Origin: an uncultured Collinsella sp.
GTDB lineage: Bacteria; Actinomycetota; Coriobacteriia; Coriobacteriales; Coriobacteriaceae
NCBI GenBank assembly: GCA_900554325.1
Contig: USHA01000007.1
Coordinates: 1 to 43,871, forward strand
DNA length: 43,871 bases
Direction: 5' to 3'
Below are positions 24,641 through 32,192 of this stretch, one piece after another (positions within the stretch are counted from its first letter, which is position 1; each line of letters starts with the position of its first letter). Under the pieces are notes generated by a model. The model made no database searches. It saw only the letters and a program-made list of their open reading frames with translations, and was not told where the DNA came from. The position numbers were made by a program, and so were the translations under genes.

Positions 24641-26040
24641 TTAACGGTCGTTTCGTTGCCGATATGAAGTCGCCCCGCACCCCCGATAACGAGGAGCCGG
24701 CTGCCGAGCGCGCCTGCGACTTCCGCCCCGTCGACAAGGGCTTCACCGAGGAGATGGCGCTGGCCGAGGCCGAGCGCTGCCTCAACTGCAAGAAGCCGTT
24801 CTGTGTTGAGGGCTGCCCCGTCAACATCAACATCCCCCGCTTTATCGAGCAGATCCGCGAGAAGGACTTTGGCGGCGCTCTCGATACCATCCGCGAGGAC
24901 TCCATGCTTCCCGCCATCTGCGGTCGCGTCTGCCCGCAGGAGAACCAGTGCGAGGGCAAGTGCATCCGCGGCAAGAAGTCCGAGCCCGTGGCCATCGGCC
25001 AGCTCGAGCGCTTCCTGGGTGACCGCCCCGAGCTCGCCTCCACGCCCAAGATGGCCCCCAAGAACGGCAAGAAGGTTGCCGTCGTCGGCTCCGGCCCGTC
25101 CGGCATCACCTGCGCCGGCGAGCTCGCCCGCAACGGCTTTGACGTCACCGTCTTCGAGGCATTCTTCACCGGCGGCGGCGTGCTGGTCTACGGCATCCCC
25201 GAGTTCCGTCTGCCCAAGGCGGTCGTCAAGCGCGAGATCGACGGCCTGGAGGACATGGGCGTCAAGTTTGAGTACAACTCCGTCGTGGGCAACATGGCCA
25301 CGGCCGAGGAGCTGTTCGAGCAGGGCTTCGACGCCATCTACGTGGCGACCGGCGCTGGCCTGCCCAAGTTCCTCAACGTCCCCGGCGAGAACCTGCCCAA
25401 CGTCTTCTTCGCGAACGAGTACCTCACCCGCGTGAACCTGATGAAGGCCAACAAGTTCCCCGAGTACGACACCCCCACCAAGCACGGCAAGAACGTCGTC
25501 GTCTTTGGTGGCGGCAACGTGGCTATGGACGCCGTCCGTACCGCCAAGCGTCTGGGCGCCGAGCACGCCATCATCGCCTACCGTCGTACCGAGGACGAGA
25601 TGCCCTGCCGTCGCGCCGAGCTGCACCATGCCAAGGCCGAGGGCGTCGAGGTTCTGCCGCTCGTCTCCCCGCTCGAGTTTGTCGCTGGCGAGGACGGCTC
25701 CGTGTGCGCCGTCAAGGTCCAGAAGATGGAGCTCGGCGAGCCCGACGAGTCCGGTCGTCGTCGCCCGGTGCCCATCGAGGGCGCCATCGAGGAGATTCCC
25801 TGCGACGTCGCGATCTCGGCTATCGGCACCAACGCCAACCCCTTCGCAAAGAAGATCGGCGGCAAGATGGAGCTCAACAAGTGGGGCTACATCGTCGCTG
25901 ACGAGGAGACCGGCCAGACCACCGATCCCCGCATCTGGGCCGGCGGCGACATCGTCACCGGTGCCGCTACGGTCATTCTGGCGATGGGCGCCGGCAAGAA
26001 GGCCGCCGCTTCCATCACCAAGAGCTTGCTGGGCGAGTAA
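24631..26040 (+). CDS. nfnB: NfnB / glutamate synthase small-subunit-like flavoprotein
   Basis: 469 residues of the GltD/NfnB family. The N-terminal [4Fe-4S] region has CLNCKKPFCVEGCP and CGRVCPQENQCEGKC. FAD binding is at VVGSGPSGITCAGELA and NADP binding at VFGGGNVAMDAVRTAKRLG, with the family end AGGDIVTGAATVILAMGAGKKAA. Many databases name it glutamate synthase GltA, but no large GOGAT subunit is near, and the NfnA partner overlaps it, so the bifurcating transhydrogenase is the better call. It supplies NADPH and links to Ech through the ferredoxin pool. Confidence 0.9.
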   Translation: MPLVNGRFVADMKSPRTPDNEEPAAERACDFRPVDKGFTEEMALAEAERCLNCKKPFCVEGCPVNINIPRFIEQIREKDFGGALDTIREDSMLPAICGRVCPQENQCEGKCIRGKKSEPVAIGQLERFLGDRPELASTPKMAPKNGKKVAVVGSGPSGITCAGELARNGFDVTVFEAFFTGGGVLVYGIPEFRLPKAVVKREIDGLEDMGVKFEYNSVVGNMATAEELFEQGFDAIYVATGAGLPKFLNVPGENLPNVFFANEYLTRVNLMKANKFPEYDTPTKHGKNVVVFGGGNVAMDAVRTAKRLGAEHAIIAYRRTEDEMPCRRAELHHAKAEGVEVLPLVSPLEFVAGEDGSVCAVKVQKMELGEPDESGRRRPVPIEGAIEEIPCDVAISAIGTNANPFAKKIGGKMELNKWGYIVADEETGQTTDPRIWAGGDIVTGAATVILAMGAGKKAAASITKSLLGE

Positions 26041-26068
26041 TCACCTACAGCGCTAGCCATCAAACGGC

Positions 26069-26106
26069 AAAGTCCCCGTCGAGCACACGCCCGGCGGGGA
26101 CTTTTT
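26069..26106 (+). terminator. Terminator after nfnB
   Basis: AAAGTCCCCGTCG and the near-complement CCCGGCGGGGACTTT form a strong stem with an 8-nt loop, followed by TTTTTCT. It lies 29 nt after the stop. Confidence 0.9.
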
Positions 26107-26118
26107 CTATGCCGGCCG

Positions 26119-26163
26119 CCCAAACCACCACAAAGGGGACAGGCACTTTTGTGGTGGTTTGGG
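26119..26163. repeat. GGGGACAG-tagged hairpin, copy 3 (forward)
   Basis: A perfect 16-bp stem (CCCAAACCACCACAAA at 26119-26134 with 26148-26163) has the 13-nt loop GGGGACAGGCACT. It lies just before array 2. Confidence 0.9.
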
Positions 26164-26181
26164 ACTTGCTTGCTCGTTTTG

Positions 26182-26397
26182 TCTCAATCTGTAACACCTG
26201 GAGCCCGTTGAGCCTTGTAGTTGTTACAGATCGAGATATTGTGCCAGCCGCCCCCGCTTTGTCTCAATCTGTAACAGTTAGAGGTCAAATTCCCCGCTTG
26301 GTGTTACAGATCGAGACATTAGATTGGCGGCCATTCGGTTCATCTCAATCTGTAACATCTAGAGGCGTTTTGGGCAGTTTGGTGTTACAGATTGAGA
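26182..26397. repeat. Array 2 of alternating 15-bp inverted repeats (3 units)
   Basis: Three units with arms at 26182-26196/26222-26236, 26262-26276/26302-26316 and 26343-26357/26383-26397. The internal spacer is again 25 nt in each, and the gaps between units are 25 and 26 nt. The spacer sequences differ from one another and from array 1. The end toward 26397 continues as TTTTG, two bases and GAGGCCGAGAA, like array 1. It lies between convergent nfnB and the surface protein gene, 38 nt past the surface protein stop. Confidence 0.95.
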
Positions 26398-26434
26398 TTT
26401 TGCTGAGGCCGAGAACGAGAGCCGTCACCCAGCT

Positions 26435-28426
26435 CTAACGTTTGCGGCGCTTTGTCGCGGCGAGGCCGGCGGCGGCGACGGTTGCGCCGGCGATGCCTAG
26501 GGCGGTGACCGTCATTACGGTGGTATCTCCCGTGGTAGCCAGGACAGCATCGCCCTTCTTGGTCGGCGCGGCTTTCTCAACCGTCTTGGTCGTGGCGGTT
26601 GTCGTGGCCGGCTTAGCCGCGGGTTTGGTCTCGGGTTTCGTCTCAGGCTTGGTTTCGGGCTTGACCTCGGGCTGCGGCGTCGGATTGGGATCCGGCGTAG
26701 GCTGCGGATCGGGAGTCGGCGTGGCTTCAGGCGTAAAGGTCGAATCGGTGTTGAGCCACAGAGTGAAGATACAGCCGCTCTCGGGATCAACTACACTCGC
26801 TTCGCCCATCTGGTAGCCGCACTCCTGGCCGTTGATCACCAGCTTGGTGTTGGGCGTAAAGTAGAATCCGCGCGCGGGCTTGAGGTAGATACCGTAGCGA
26901 TAGGTCACGCCAGGCTTAAAGGCGTCGATGTGGTTCGTGATGTTCTGATCCCAGAACTCCTGAGAGTTCACTTCGCTGCCGTCGCTACCCGTCCAGTACT
27001 CACACTGAGGAAGGAAGTTGGAGCCCGTCGGAACATTCGCCGTAAAGACCGGCTTATCGCCTGCCTTGAAGGTGGTCGTGGCGCCGTTGATCTCGATAAC
27101 GTCGATGGCCCGCCATTCGTCGATCGGCTGCTCGCACAGCATATTGTCAGCGTTTGGCGCGAAGACGCCGTTGACGGTCTTGATGTGGTGCGTCCAATGG
27201 CCGTTGACGTACATCATGCAGTCATTGCCCACGGCATTGTCGCCCTTGAGCCTCAGCTCGACGGAATACATGTAGAACTTGCCCTCTTCGAAGTGTTCGA
27301 TCCTCCTCGCGCCCGTCGGATACTTGGCGGGGTCGGAATACCAGAAGGCAACGGGCGTGAGCTCCGCGGGGTCGCTGCCATCCATCTCCTCCCAGCACTC
27401 GTAGGCGATCTCGTACTTGTCGGCGTCAGCAGCGGGAATCGTCGCGGTCGCGCGGGGCGCCTCGCCGGGCGCGTAGTTGGTCTTCACGTCGTTGACGTTC
27501 AGGTTATGGAGGGCTTCGTTTTCTGACGCAACGAGCGTAATTTCGCTATTGATGGCGTAGCGGAGGTAATAATCGTACCTGGTTTCGTTGAGGATAGTCG
27601 AGCTGCCTTCATAGTCAGTTCCGGTATACTCCAGTGCCGAGCCAATATAGAGAGCCTCATTGCGCGTGAGTCGATACGAGCCGCCTGCCGCGCCACCCGT
27701 AAAGGTCAGCGTCAGCCTCATGTGATTGCCAACGGGTTCGAAGCGAGCCGTCACGTCGGACATGGACGCATCCTGAACTTCGACCAGAGTGCCCGAAGCG
27801 GCATCGGCCCTGTAGTACTTAACCTCGACAACTTCGCTCGCAAGCGCTTCTGGAATGCCACCCTCAACATCGGGAAAATCATGGGTATACGACTGGCCCT
27901 TTTCGAGCGTGATGTTGTCCGAAAGCTCGCAGTTCGTATAATGATCGACCACGGTCGTATTGACCCTAACGCCGCCCCCGCCTGTCACATCGGTCACGCC
28001 ACAGGGCATGATGGCGTTGCTCGCCGGCATGGCGGCGTTGTCGTCGCCAGAAGCGTTTTGCCCAGCGAGCGCAGCACCGCTAGACTCATTGACGGCATCG
28101 GCTGGGATTGTCTGCTGAGGCTCAACGGTGACTTGCGCCGCCGGAGCAGCATCGGTTGCAGGCGCGGTCGAAGCAGCTGGTGCGGTCGTTGCAGCCGCAT
28201 CCTCCGCAACCGCCGGCGTCACCGGAGCCGCGGCAACCTCGTCCGTCCCAGCGGCGGAATCGGCGCATTCCGTCGCCAGCGCCACGCTCGGCAGCAGCAA
28301 CTGGCCGACCATAAGCGCGCACGCGCCAGCGCAAGCGATTTTGGCACCCACACAACGCCAGGTACCGTGAGCCAGCGAGCAGGTACGCTCGCGCTGGGTT
28401 TGCTTTTCAAAGTGGCTTCCGTACAT
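26435..28426 (-). CDS. Sortase-anchored surface protein with LATTGD signal
   Basis: 663 residues. A long basic N-terminus with an export hydrophobic stretch (about 35-50) leads to an Ala/Pro-rich mature start. The middle holds two copies of a ~140-residue beta-type domain with FxAGDKPxFTANVP-like and YxPGEAPRATATIP starts. A Pro-rich wall-spanning part (PTPDPQPTPDPNPTP then KPETKPETK) follows, and then LATTGDTT, a hydrophobic helix and KRRKR. LAxTG is a known variant of the LPxTG sorting motif in actinobacteria. The ligand is unknown. The start MYGSHFEKQ follows AAGGAGG by 6 nt. It is divergent from the LuxR gene. Confidence 0.85.
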   Translation of the reverse strand: MYGSHFEKQTQRERTCSLAHGTWRCVGAKIACAGACALMVGQLLLPSVALATECADSAAGTDEVAAAPVTPAVAEDAAATTAPAASTAPATDAAPAAQVTVEPQQTIPADAVNESSGAALAGQNASGDDNAAMPASNAIMPCGVTDVTGGGGVRVNTTVVDHYTNCELSDNITLEKGQSYTHDFPDVEGGIPEALASEVVEVKYYRADAASGTLVEVQDASMSDVTARFEPVGNHMRLTLTFTGGAAGGSYRLTRNEALYIGSALEYTGTDYEGSSTILNETRYDYYLRYAINSEITLVASENEALHNLNVNDVKTNYAPGEAPRATATIPAADADKYEIAYECWEEMDGSDPAELTPVAFWYSDPAKYPTGARRIEHFEEGKFYMYSVELRLKGDNAVGNDCMMYVNGHWTHHIKTVNGVFAPNADNMLCEQPIDEWRAIDVIEINGATTTFKAGDKPVFTANVPTGSNFLPQCEYWTGSDGSEVNSQEFWDQNITNHIDAFKPGVTYRYGIYLKPARGFYFTPNTKLVINGQECGYQMGEASVVDPESGCIFTLWLNTDSTFTPEATPTPDPQPTPDPNPTPQPEVKPETKPETKPETKPAAKPATTTATTKTVEKAAPTKKGDAVLATTGDTTVMTVTALGIAGATVAAAGLAATKRRKR

Positions 28427-28452
28427 AACGGCCTCCTTGGTCGTAGGGGCAT

Positions 28453-28487
28453 ACCACCGCAAAGGCGCCTGTCCCCTTTGCGGTGGT
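28453..28487. repeat. GGGGACAG-tagged hairpin, copy 4 (reverse)
   Basis: ACCACCGCAAAGG (28453-28465) and its exact complement (28475-28487) enclose CGCCTGTCC, the complement of GGACAGGCG. It sits in the leader region of the surface protein gene, 27 nt from its start codon. Confidence 0.85.
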
Positions 28488-28522
28488 TCCGTACCACCAA
28501 GATGCGCCAAATGACTCCGTAC

Positions 28523-28550
28523 GCCTAGGTTCATAGATGCGAACCTAGGC
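28523..28550. promoter_or_regulatory. Perfect 10-bp inverted repeat, candidate operator
   Basis: GCCTAGGTTC, 8 nt, GAACCTAGGC. It lies mid-way in the 226-bp divergent region between the surface protein and the LuxR-type regulator. Length and symmetry suit a dimeric HTH protein. No T tract follows, so a terminator is less likely. Confidence 0.6.
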
Positions 28551-28594
28551 CTCTACCTGCGGTTTAATTCAATATGATTTCGTTGTCGCCACAC

Positions 28595-28615
28595 GCGTCC
28601 CAGGGACGCTACAAT
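28595..28615 (+). promoter_or_regulatory. Palindrome adjoining the -10 of the LuxR-type gene
   Basis: GCGTCCC-A-GGGACGC (28595-28609) is a perfect palindrome that ends at the base before TACAAT (28610-28615), a good -10. It would fill most of the -35 to -10 spacer, the usual place for a repressor or autoregulatory site. The start codon lies 37 nt further on. Confidence 0.6.
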
Positions 28616-28652
28616 CGAGGACACAATCATTCGTCCATCCAAAGGACCGTCC

Positions 28653-30056
28653 TTGAACCTGAGCAAGCCTAAAATCAACGCGCTTCTGGCACTCGCGCTC
28701 TTCACCTTCGCCTTCCTTGCCGCCGAGTTTCGATTCGACATCAATGTCGGGCTGCTCACCGGTGCCGAGCGTGTTGTGATTGCGCAGGGCTTCATCCTCG
28801 GCGCCAGCGTGATCGGCTTTATCGGATATGCGCCGCTGCTCGGGCTCGCACAGCGCAAAGGCCACTCACTGGCAGCCGCCAACGCCGCTGTTCCCATCGC
28901 CATCGTGGGCCTAATCCAAACTCAATCCCCCACGGACCCGCTTGCGCTCGAGATTCTGGGCTGCGTGGCATTCTTTGGACTCGGCCTGCTGGGAGCCGCT
29001 GCGCACCACGCCTTTTCACTGGCGTTTCAAGACGATCCCAAGCTCGCCACCGGTGCGGGAGCAGCCTATGCCGCGGGCATCCTGATGCAGTTCGCCGTCA
29101 ACCTGCTCAATTGCGGCGGTATCGCAGAGCTCATCGTCCTTGGCGCAGCGACTATCGCCATATCCGCCCTCAGCGTCGTTCCCCAAAAAGCTGCCGAGAG
29201 CTCCAGCCCCGCCATCAATCCCTTTGCTGAGTCCTCTCATGCCCTCGCCAAACAGGCATGCTGGAGCATCGCACTCGTCATGATTCTTGCCTGTCTGTTC
29301 TCCACCCTCGACAACGTGGTCACACTCTCCAACGCCCACGGCACCATTGCCGTGCAGACTTGGCCGCGCCTCTTTTTGGCGGCAAGCGGCCTTGCCGCCG
29401 GTCTTATCTTTGACCTTGCCGAGCGCCGCTACATGGGACTTGTCATGCTCGGCATCGCCGTGCTCTCGACCATTTCCATCCTGGCCGTGGAGGCCGGCGC
29501 CGATCCCAACCTAGGCCTTGTCGTCTTTTACCTGAGCTCGGGCTTTTTTGTCACGTTCTTTACCGCCACCTTTACACAGCTGGCACCGCGCATGCATGCA
29601 CCCGCCCTCTGGGCCGGCATGGGGCGCGCCGCCAACAATGTATGTGCATTCACTACATCGGGCATCTCGCTTGCCCTCGTGACCTCGGGCAACGTTGCCC
29701 TCATTATGATCGGCGCGCTCGTACTGCTCGTCGCCGCCTGCGCGGCATTCGTGGCAGCCGGCCTGTTCCGCCTACCCCAAACCGAGCAGGAGCGCGAGCG
29801 CGAGCAGCTGGCAGAAGAAGCACTCGCCGCCCCCACCATCGAGGAGCAATGCCAGGCCTTCATCGCGAACCACGCTCTCACCCCGCGCGAAGTCGACGTG
29901 CTCATAGCTGTAACCCAAGACGAGCGCCCGCTCAAGCAGATTGCCGAGGAGCTCGGCATCTCGATGCGCATGGTCCAGCGTCACCTGAGCTCCATCTACC
30001 AAAAGACCGACACGCAAACGCGCGCTGGTCTCACCAAGGCCTTCCCCTCGGCCTAA
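28653..30056 (+). CDS. Membrane-tethered LuxR-family transcriptional regulator
   Basis: 467 residues. The first ~370 form about 12 hydrophobic segments, MFS-like in layout. After a charged Glu/Arg linker, a LuxR-type HTH fills about 400-467: LTPREVDVLIAV, then LKQIAEELGISMRMVQRHLSSIYQK. Such fusions are a hallmark of Coriobacteriia, where they often sit next to the gene they control. The target here may be the divergent surface protein. The membrane part may sense or carry a small molecule. The start is TTG with AAAGGA upstream; no ATG fits. Confidence 0.85.
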   Translation: MNLSKPKINALLALALFTFAFLAAEFRFDINVGLLTGAERVVIAQGFILGASVIGFIGYAPLLGLAQRKGHSLAAANAAVPIAIVGLIQTQSPTDPLALEILGCVAFFGLGLLGAAAHHAFSLAFQDDPKLATGAGAAYAAGILMQFAVNLLNCGGIAELIVLGAATIAISALSVVPQKAAESSSPAINPFAESSHALAKQACWSIALVMILACLFSTLDNVVTLSNAHGTIAVQTWPRLFLAASGLAAGLIFDLAERRYMGLVMLGIAVLSTISILAVEAGADPNLGLVVFYLSSGFFVTFFTATFTQLAPRMHAPALWAGMGRAANNVCAFTTSGISLALVTSGNVALIMIGALVLLVAACAAFVAAGLFRLPQTEQEREREQLAEEALAAPTIEEQCQAFIANHALTPREVDVLIAVTQDERPLKQIAEELGISMRMVQRHLSSIYQKTDTQTRAGLTKAFPSA

Positions 30057-30060
30057 AACA

Positions 30061-30099
30061 AAAACCACCACAAAGGTGCTGTCCCCTTGTGGTGGTTTT
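30061..30099. repeat. GGGGACAG-tagged hairpin, copy 5 (reverse), also a likely bidirectional terminator
   Basis: AAAACCACCACAAAGG pairs with CC-TTGTGGTGGTTTT with one bulge around TGCTGTCC; T runs flank it on both strands. It lies between the convergent LuxR-type and kinase-like genes, so it can end both messages. Confidence 0.85.
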
Positions 30100-30106
30100 T
30101 GATCGG

Positions 30107-30730
30107 TTAGCCTTCGAGCTGGGCCACTTTGTAGCGGTAGGCGGCGGCGATGACGTCTTTACAGCCCTCGCGTCCCAACTTGGCGCGGTTGACAACGATA
30201 TCCTTGCCGCTCGTCATCTTCCACTTTCCGGCGCTGTAGCGCTTGTAGAACGCCTCGCGCGCCTTCTGCTGCTGCTTGACCAGCTTGGCGCCCTTCTTTT
30301 TGTTGAGGCCGCGCTTTTTGCGCACAATCTCGACGCGGTCCTCAAAGGGTGCTGTCACCAACACGGCAATGTGGTTGGGGTTGTTGCGAAGCAGATAATC
30401 GGACAGGCGCCCCTCGATAATGCAGCTCTCGGTCTCGCCCAGGTCCAAAATCACCTGGCTCATCTTTTGGAACAACTTGTCCGAGTACGAACGCGCATCG
30501 TAGCGGTCGGGCAGAAACGCCATGTTCTCCACGGCCAGGCGCTCGTCGTAGGCGGCCATCTTGTCGAGCGACTCGCCCGCGCGCAGCGAAGCACGCACCA
30601 GCAGCTCGTTATCGTACAGCGGAATCCCCAGCTCATCGGCGAGGATACGACCAATCTCGTGGCCCTCGGCGCCAAAGTCGCGCGCGATGGTAATGACCAC
30701 AGGATTCTTCTTGTTCTCCAGATCGCTCAT
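30107..30730 (-). CDS. Cytidylate kinase-like family protein
   Basis: 207 residues of the cytidylate kinase-like family (Pfam type 2). It begins VVITIARDFGAEGHEIGRIL, where the P-loop GSGG(T/S) of true Cmk is replaced by DFGAEGHEIG, then has LGIPLYDNELL and IIEGRLSDYLL. The C-terminal part is basic (KKRGLNKKKGAKLVKQQQKAR). Family members occur often in Firmicutes and Coriobacteriia with no known substrate. The start MSDLENKK follows GAAAGGA. It is the last gene behind the amino-acid transporter. Confidence 0.8.
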   Translation of the reverse strand: MSDLENKKNPVVITIARDFGAEGHEIGRILADELGIPLYDNELLVRASLRAGESLDKMAAYDERLAVENMAFLPDRYDARSYSDKLFQKMSQVILDLGETESCIIEGRLSDYLLRNNPNHIAVLVTAPFEDRVEIVRKKRGLNKKKGAKLVKQQQKAREAFYKRYSAGKWKMTSGKDIVVNRAKLGREGCKDVIAAAYRYKVAQLEG

Positions 30731-30746
30731 CGCGATTCCTTTCTCT

Positions 30747-30777
30747 ATGTGACAAAGGGGCTGTCCCTTTGCCACAT
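30747..30777. repeat. GGGACAG-tagged hairpin, copy 6 (reverse)
   Basis: ATGTGACAAAGGG and CCCTTTGCCACAT pair with one A:C mismatch around GCTGT. It fills the gap between the transporter permease stop and the kinase-like start. Confidence 0.75.
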
Positions 30778-30778
30778 T

Positions 30779-31417
30779 CTACGCTGCCACCATTCGCCTC
30801 TGATATGCGCGAACCAGCAGCGAGATACCAAAGTTGAGCACAAAGTACATCGCAAACACCAGGCCGTAGAGCATAAGCACCTGCGACAGGTCGATCGCGT
30901 GGGCCATCACGACGTTAGCCGTGTACATGAGCTCGGCCACGTTAATGCCCGAAAGATACGAGCTGTCCTTGATGACGGTCGTGCACTGGCTAAACAGCGC
31001 CGGAATGATCGTCTTAAACGTCTGCGGCAGAATGATGTAGCGCATGGTGGCAAAGAAGCCAAAGCCCTGGCTCTGCGCTGCCTCAAACTGGCCGCGCGGA
31101 ATCGAGTTGAGGCCGCCGCGCACAATCTCGGCCATAACAGCGCTGGTAAACAGCGTAAAGGCGATGGTCGAAATCACAATGTCCAAACCCTGCACCGTAA
31201 AGTAGATAAACAGGATCCACAGCAAGTTTGGCGTGCAACGGAACAGCTCGATATAGGCGCTCACCAAAATACGGAACGGGCGGGGCGCATAGCTTTTAAC
31301 GAGCGCCAGCACCGTGCCAAAGATGAGCGAGAAAAAGATCGACAGCGCCGAGATCTCGATCGTCTTAACAAAGCCGCCCCAAATGTAGAGCAGGTTGGTC
31401 GCGTTGAAGATTTCCAT
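30779..31417 (-). CDS. Polar amino-acid ABC transporter permease (second)
   Basis: 212 residues of the HisM/GlnP family: about five membrane segments and the coupling loop VRGGLNSIPRGQFEAAQSQGF, which contacts the ATPase. It starts 4 nt before the end of the first permease's intergenic gap, so the two are translated together and form a heterodimer. Last transporter gene of the operon. Confidence 0.92.
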   Translation of the reverse strand: MEIFNATNLLYIWGGFVKTIEISALSIFFSLIFGTVLALVKSYAPRPFRILVSAYIELFRCTPNLLWILFIYFTVQGLDIVISTIAFTLFTSAVMAEIVRGGLNSIPRGQFEAAQSQGFGFFATMRYIILPQTFKTIIPALFSQCTTVIKDSSYLSGINVAELMYTANVVMAHAIDLSQVLMLYGLVFAMYFVLNFGISLLVRAYQRRMVAA

Positions 31418-31420
31418 GCG

Positions 31421-32167
31421 CTAGGCCTCCTCTACGTTGTCGAGCCCCAGCTCGGCCAAGCTCACGCCGCGCGGACGCTCCTTGGAGCGACGCTCGAGCC
31501 ACTGCACCAGCATGGCGAGCGGAAAGCAGATAATGAAGTACATAAGGCAGCAGACGATGTATCCCTGCAGGTAACCGTACAGACTCACAAAGTTGTCGGA
31601 ACGGTACATAAGGTCGCCGCCGGCCACGAGCGCCAACACCGACGTGTTCTTGACCAGGTTGAGCGCCTGGTTACACAGCGGCGGCAGAATGATCTTGAAC
31701 GTCTGGGGTAGCACGATGTACCAGTACGCCTGCGCACGGGTGAAGCCCTGGCTCTGGGCCGCCTCCATCTGACCGCGCGGAACCGCCTCGATACCAGTGC
31801 GGATGACCTCCGAAATGTAGGCCGCGTGATACAGGCCCACACCCAAGAAGCCCAGCACGAACGGCGCGATGCGCACCGGCTGGTCGGCACCGGTTATGGC
31901 CTGCAAAAACTGCGGACCGGCCATGTACATAAAGAGCACCTGCACGGGCAACGGGGTGTTCTGGTAAAACTCCACGTACACGCGGCTTATGGCGCGCAGC
32001 ACGCGCGAACGGGTGGTAGAGAACACGCCCAGCAGCGTGCCCAGCACCAGCGACAGCAGCAGACCGGCAACGACCACCTGCAGCGTCACGCCAAAGCCCT
32101 CCCAGAAGGGCCCCATGTTTTGAAATGTCGTCGACCAGCGGTCGGCGTCAAACAATCCTTCGAGCAT
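31421..32167 (-). CDS. Polar amino-acid ABC transporter permease (first)
   Basis: 248 residues of the same family, with the coupling loop IRTGIEAVPRGQMEAAQSQGF and a charged C-terminal tail (RSKERPRGVSLAELG). The start MLEGLFDADRW is chosen because AAGGA lies 6 nt upstream; the longer frame overlaps the binding-protein gene. Confidence 0.92.
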   Translation of the reverse strand: MLEGLFDADRWSTTFQNMGPFWEGFGVTLQVVVAGLLLSLVLGTLLGVFSTTRSRVLRAISRVYVEFYQNTPLPVQVLFMYMAGPQFLQAITGADQPVRIAPFVLGFLGVGLYHAAYISEVIRTGIEAVPRGQMEAAQSQGFTRAQAYWYIVLPQTFKIILPPLCNQALNLVKNTSVLALVAGGDLMYRSDNFVSLYGYLQGYIVCCLMYFIICFPLAMLVQWLERRSKERPRGVSLAELGLDNVEEA

Positions 32168-32192
32168 TTGATTCCTTCCTTGGACGATGCGC

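Noticed and set aside
24631..26040. Glutamate synthase small subunit
   Set aside because: No large GOGAT subunit is near, and the overlapping partner is NfnA-like, so the bifurcating transhydrogenase is the better reading.
29642..31711. 689-codon plus-strand open frame across the kinase-like and permease genes
   Set aside because: It runs antisense to two well-supported genes and overlaps the end of the LuxR-type gene in another frame.
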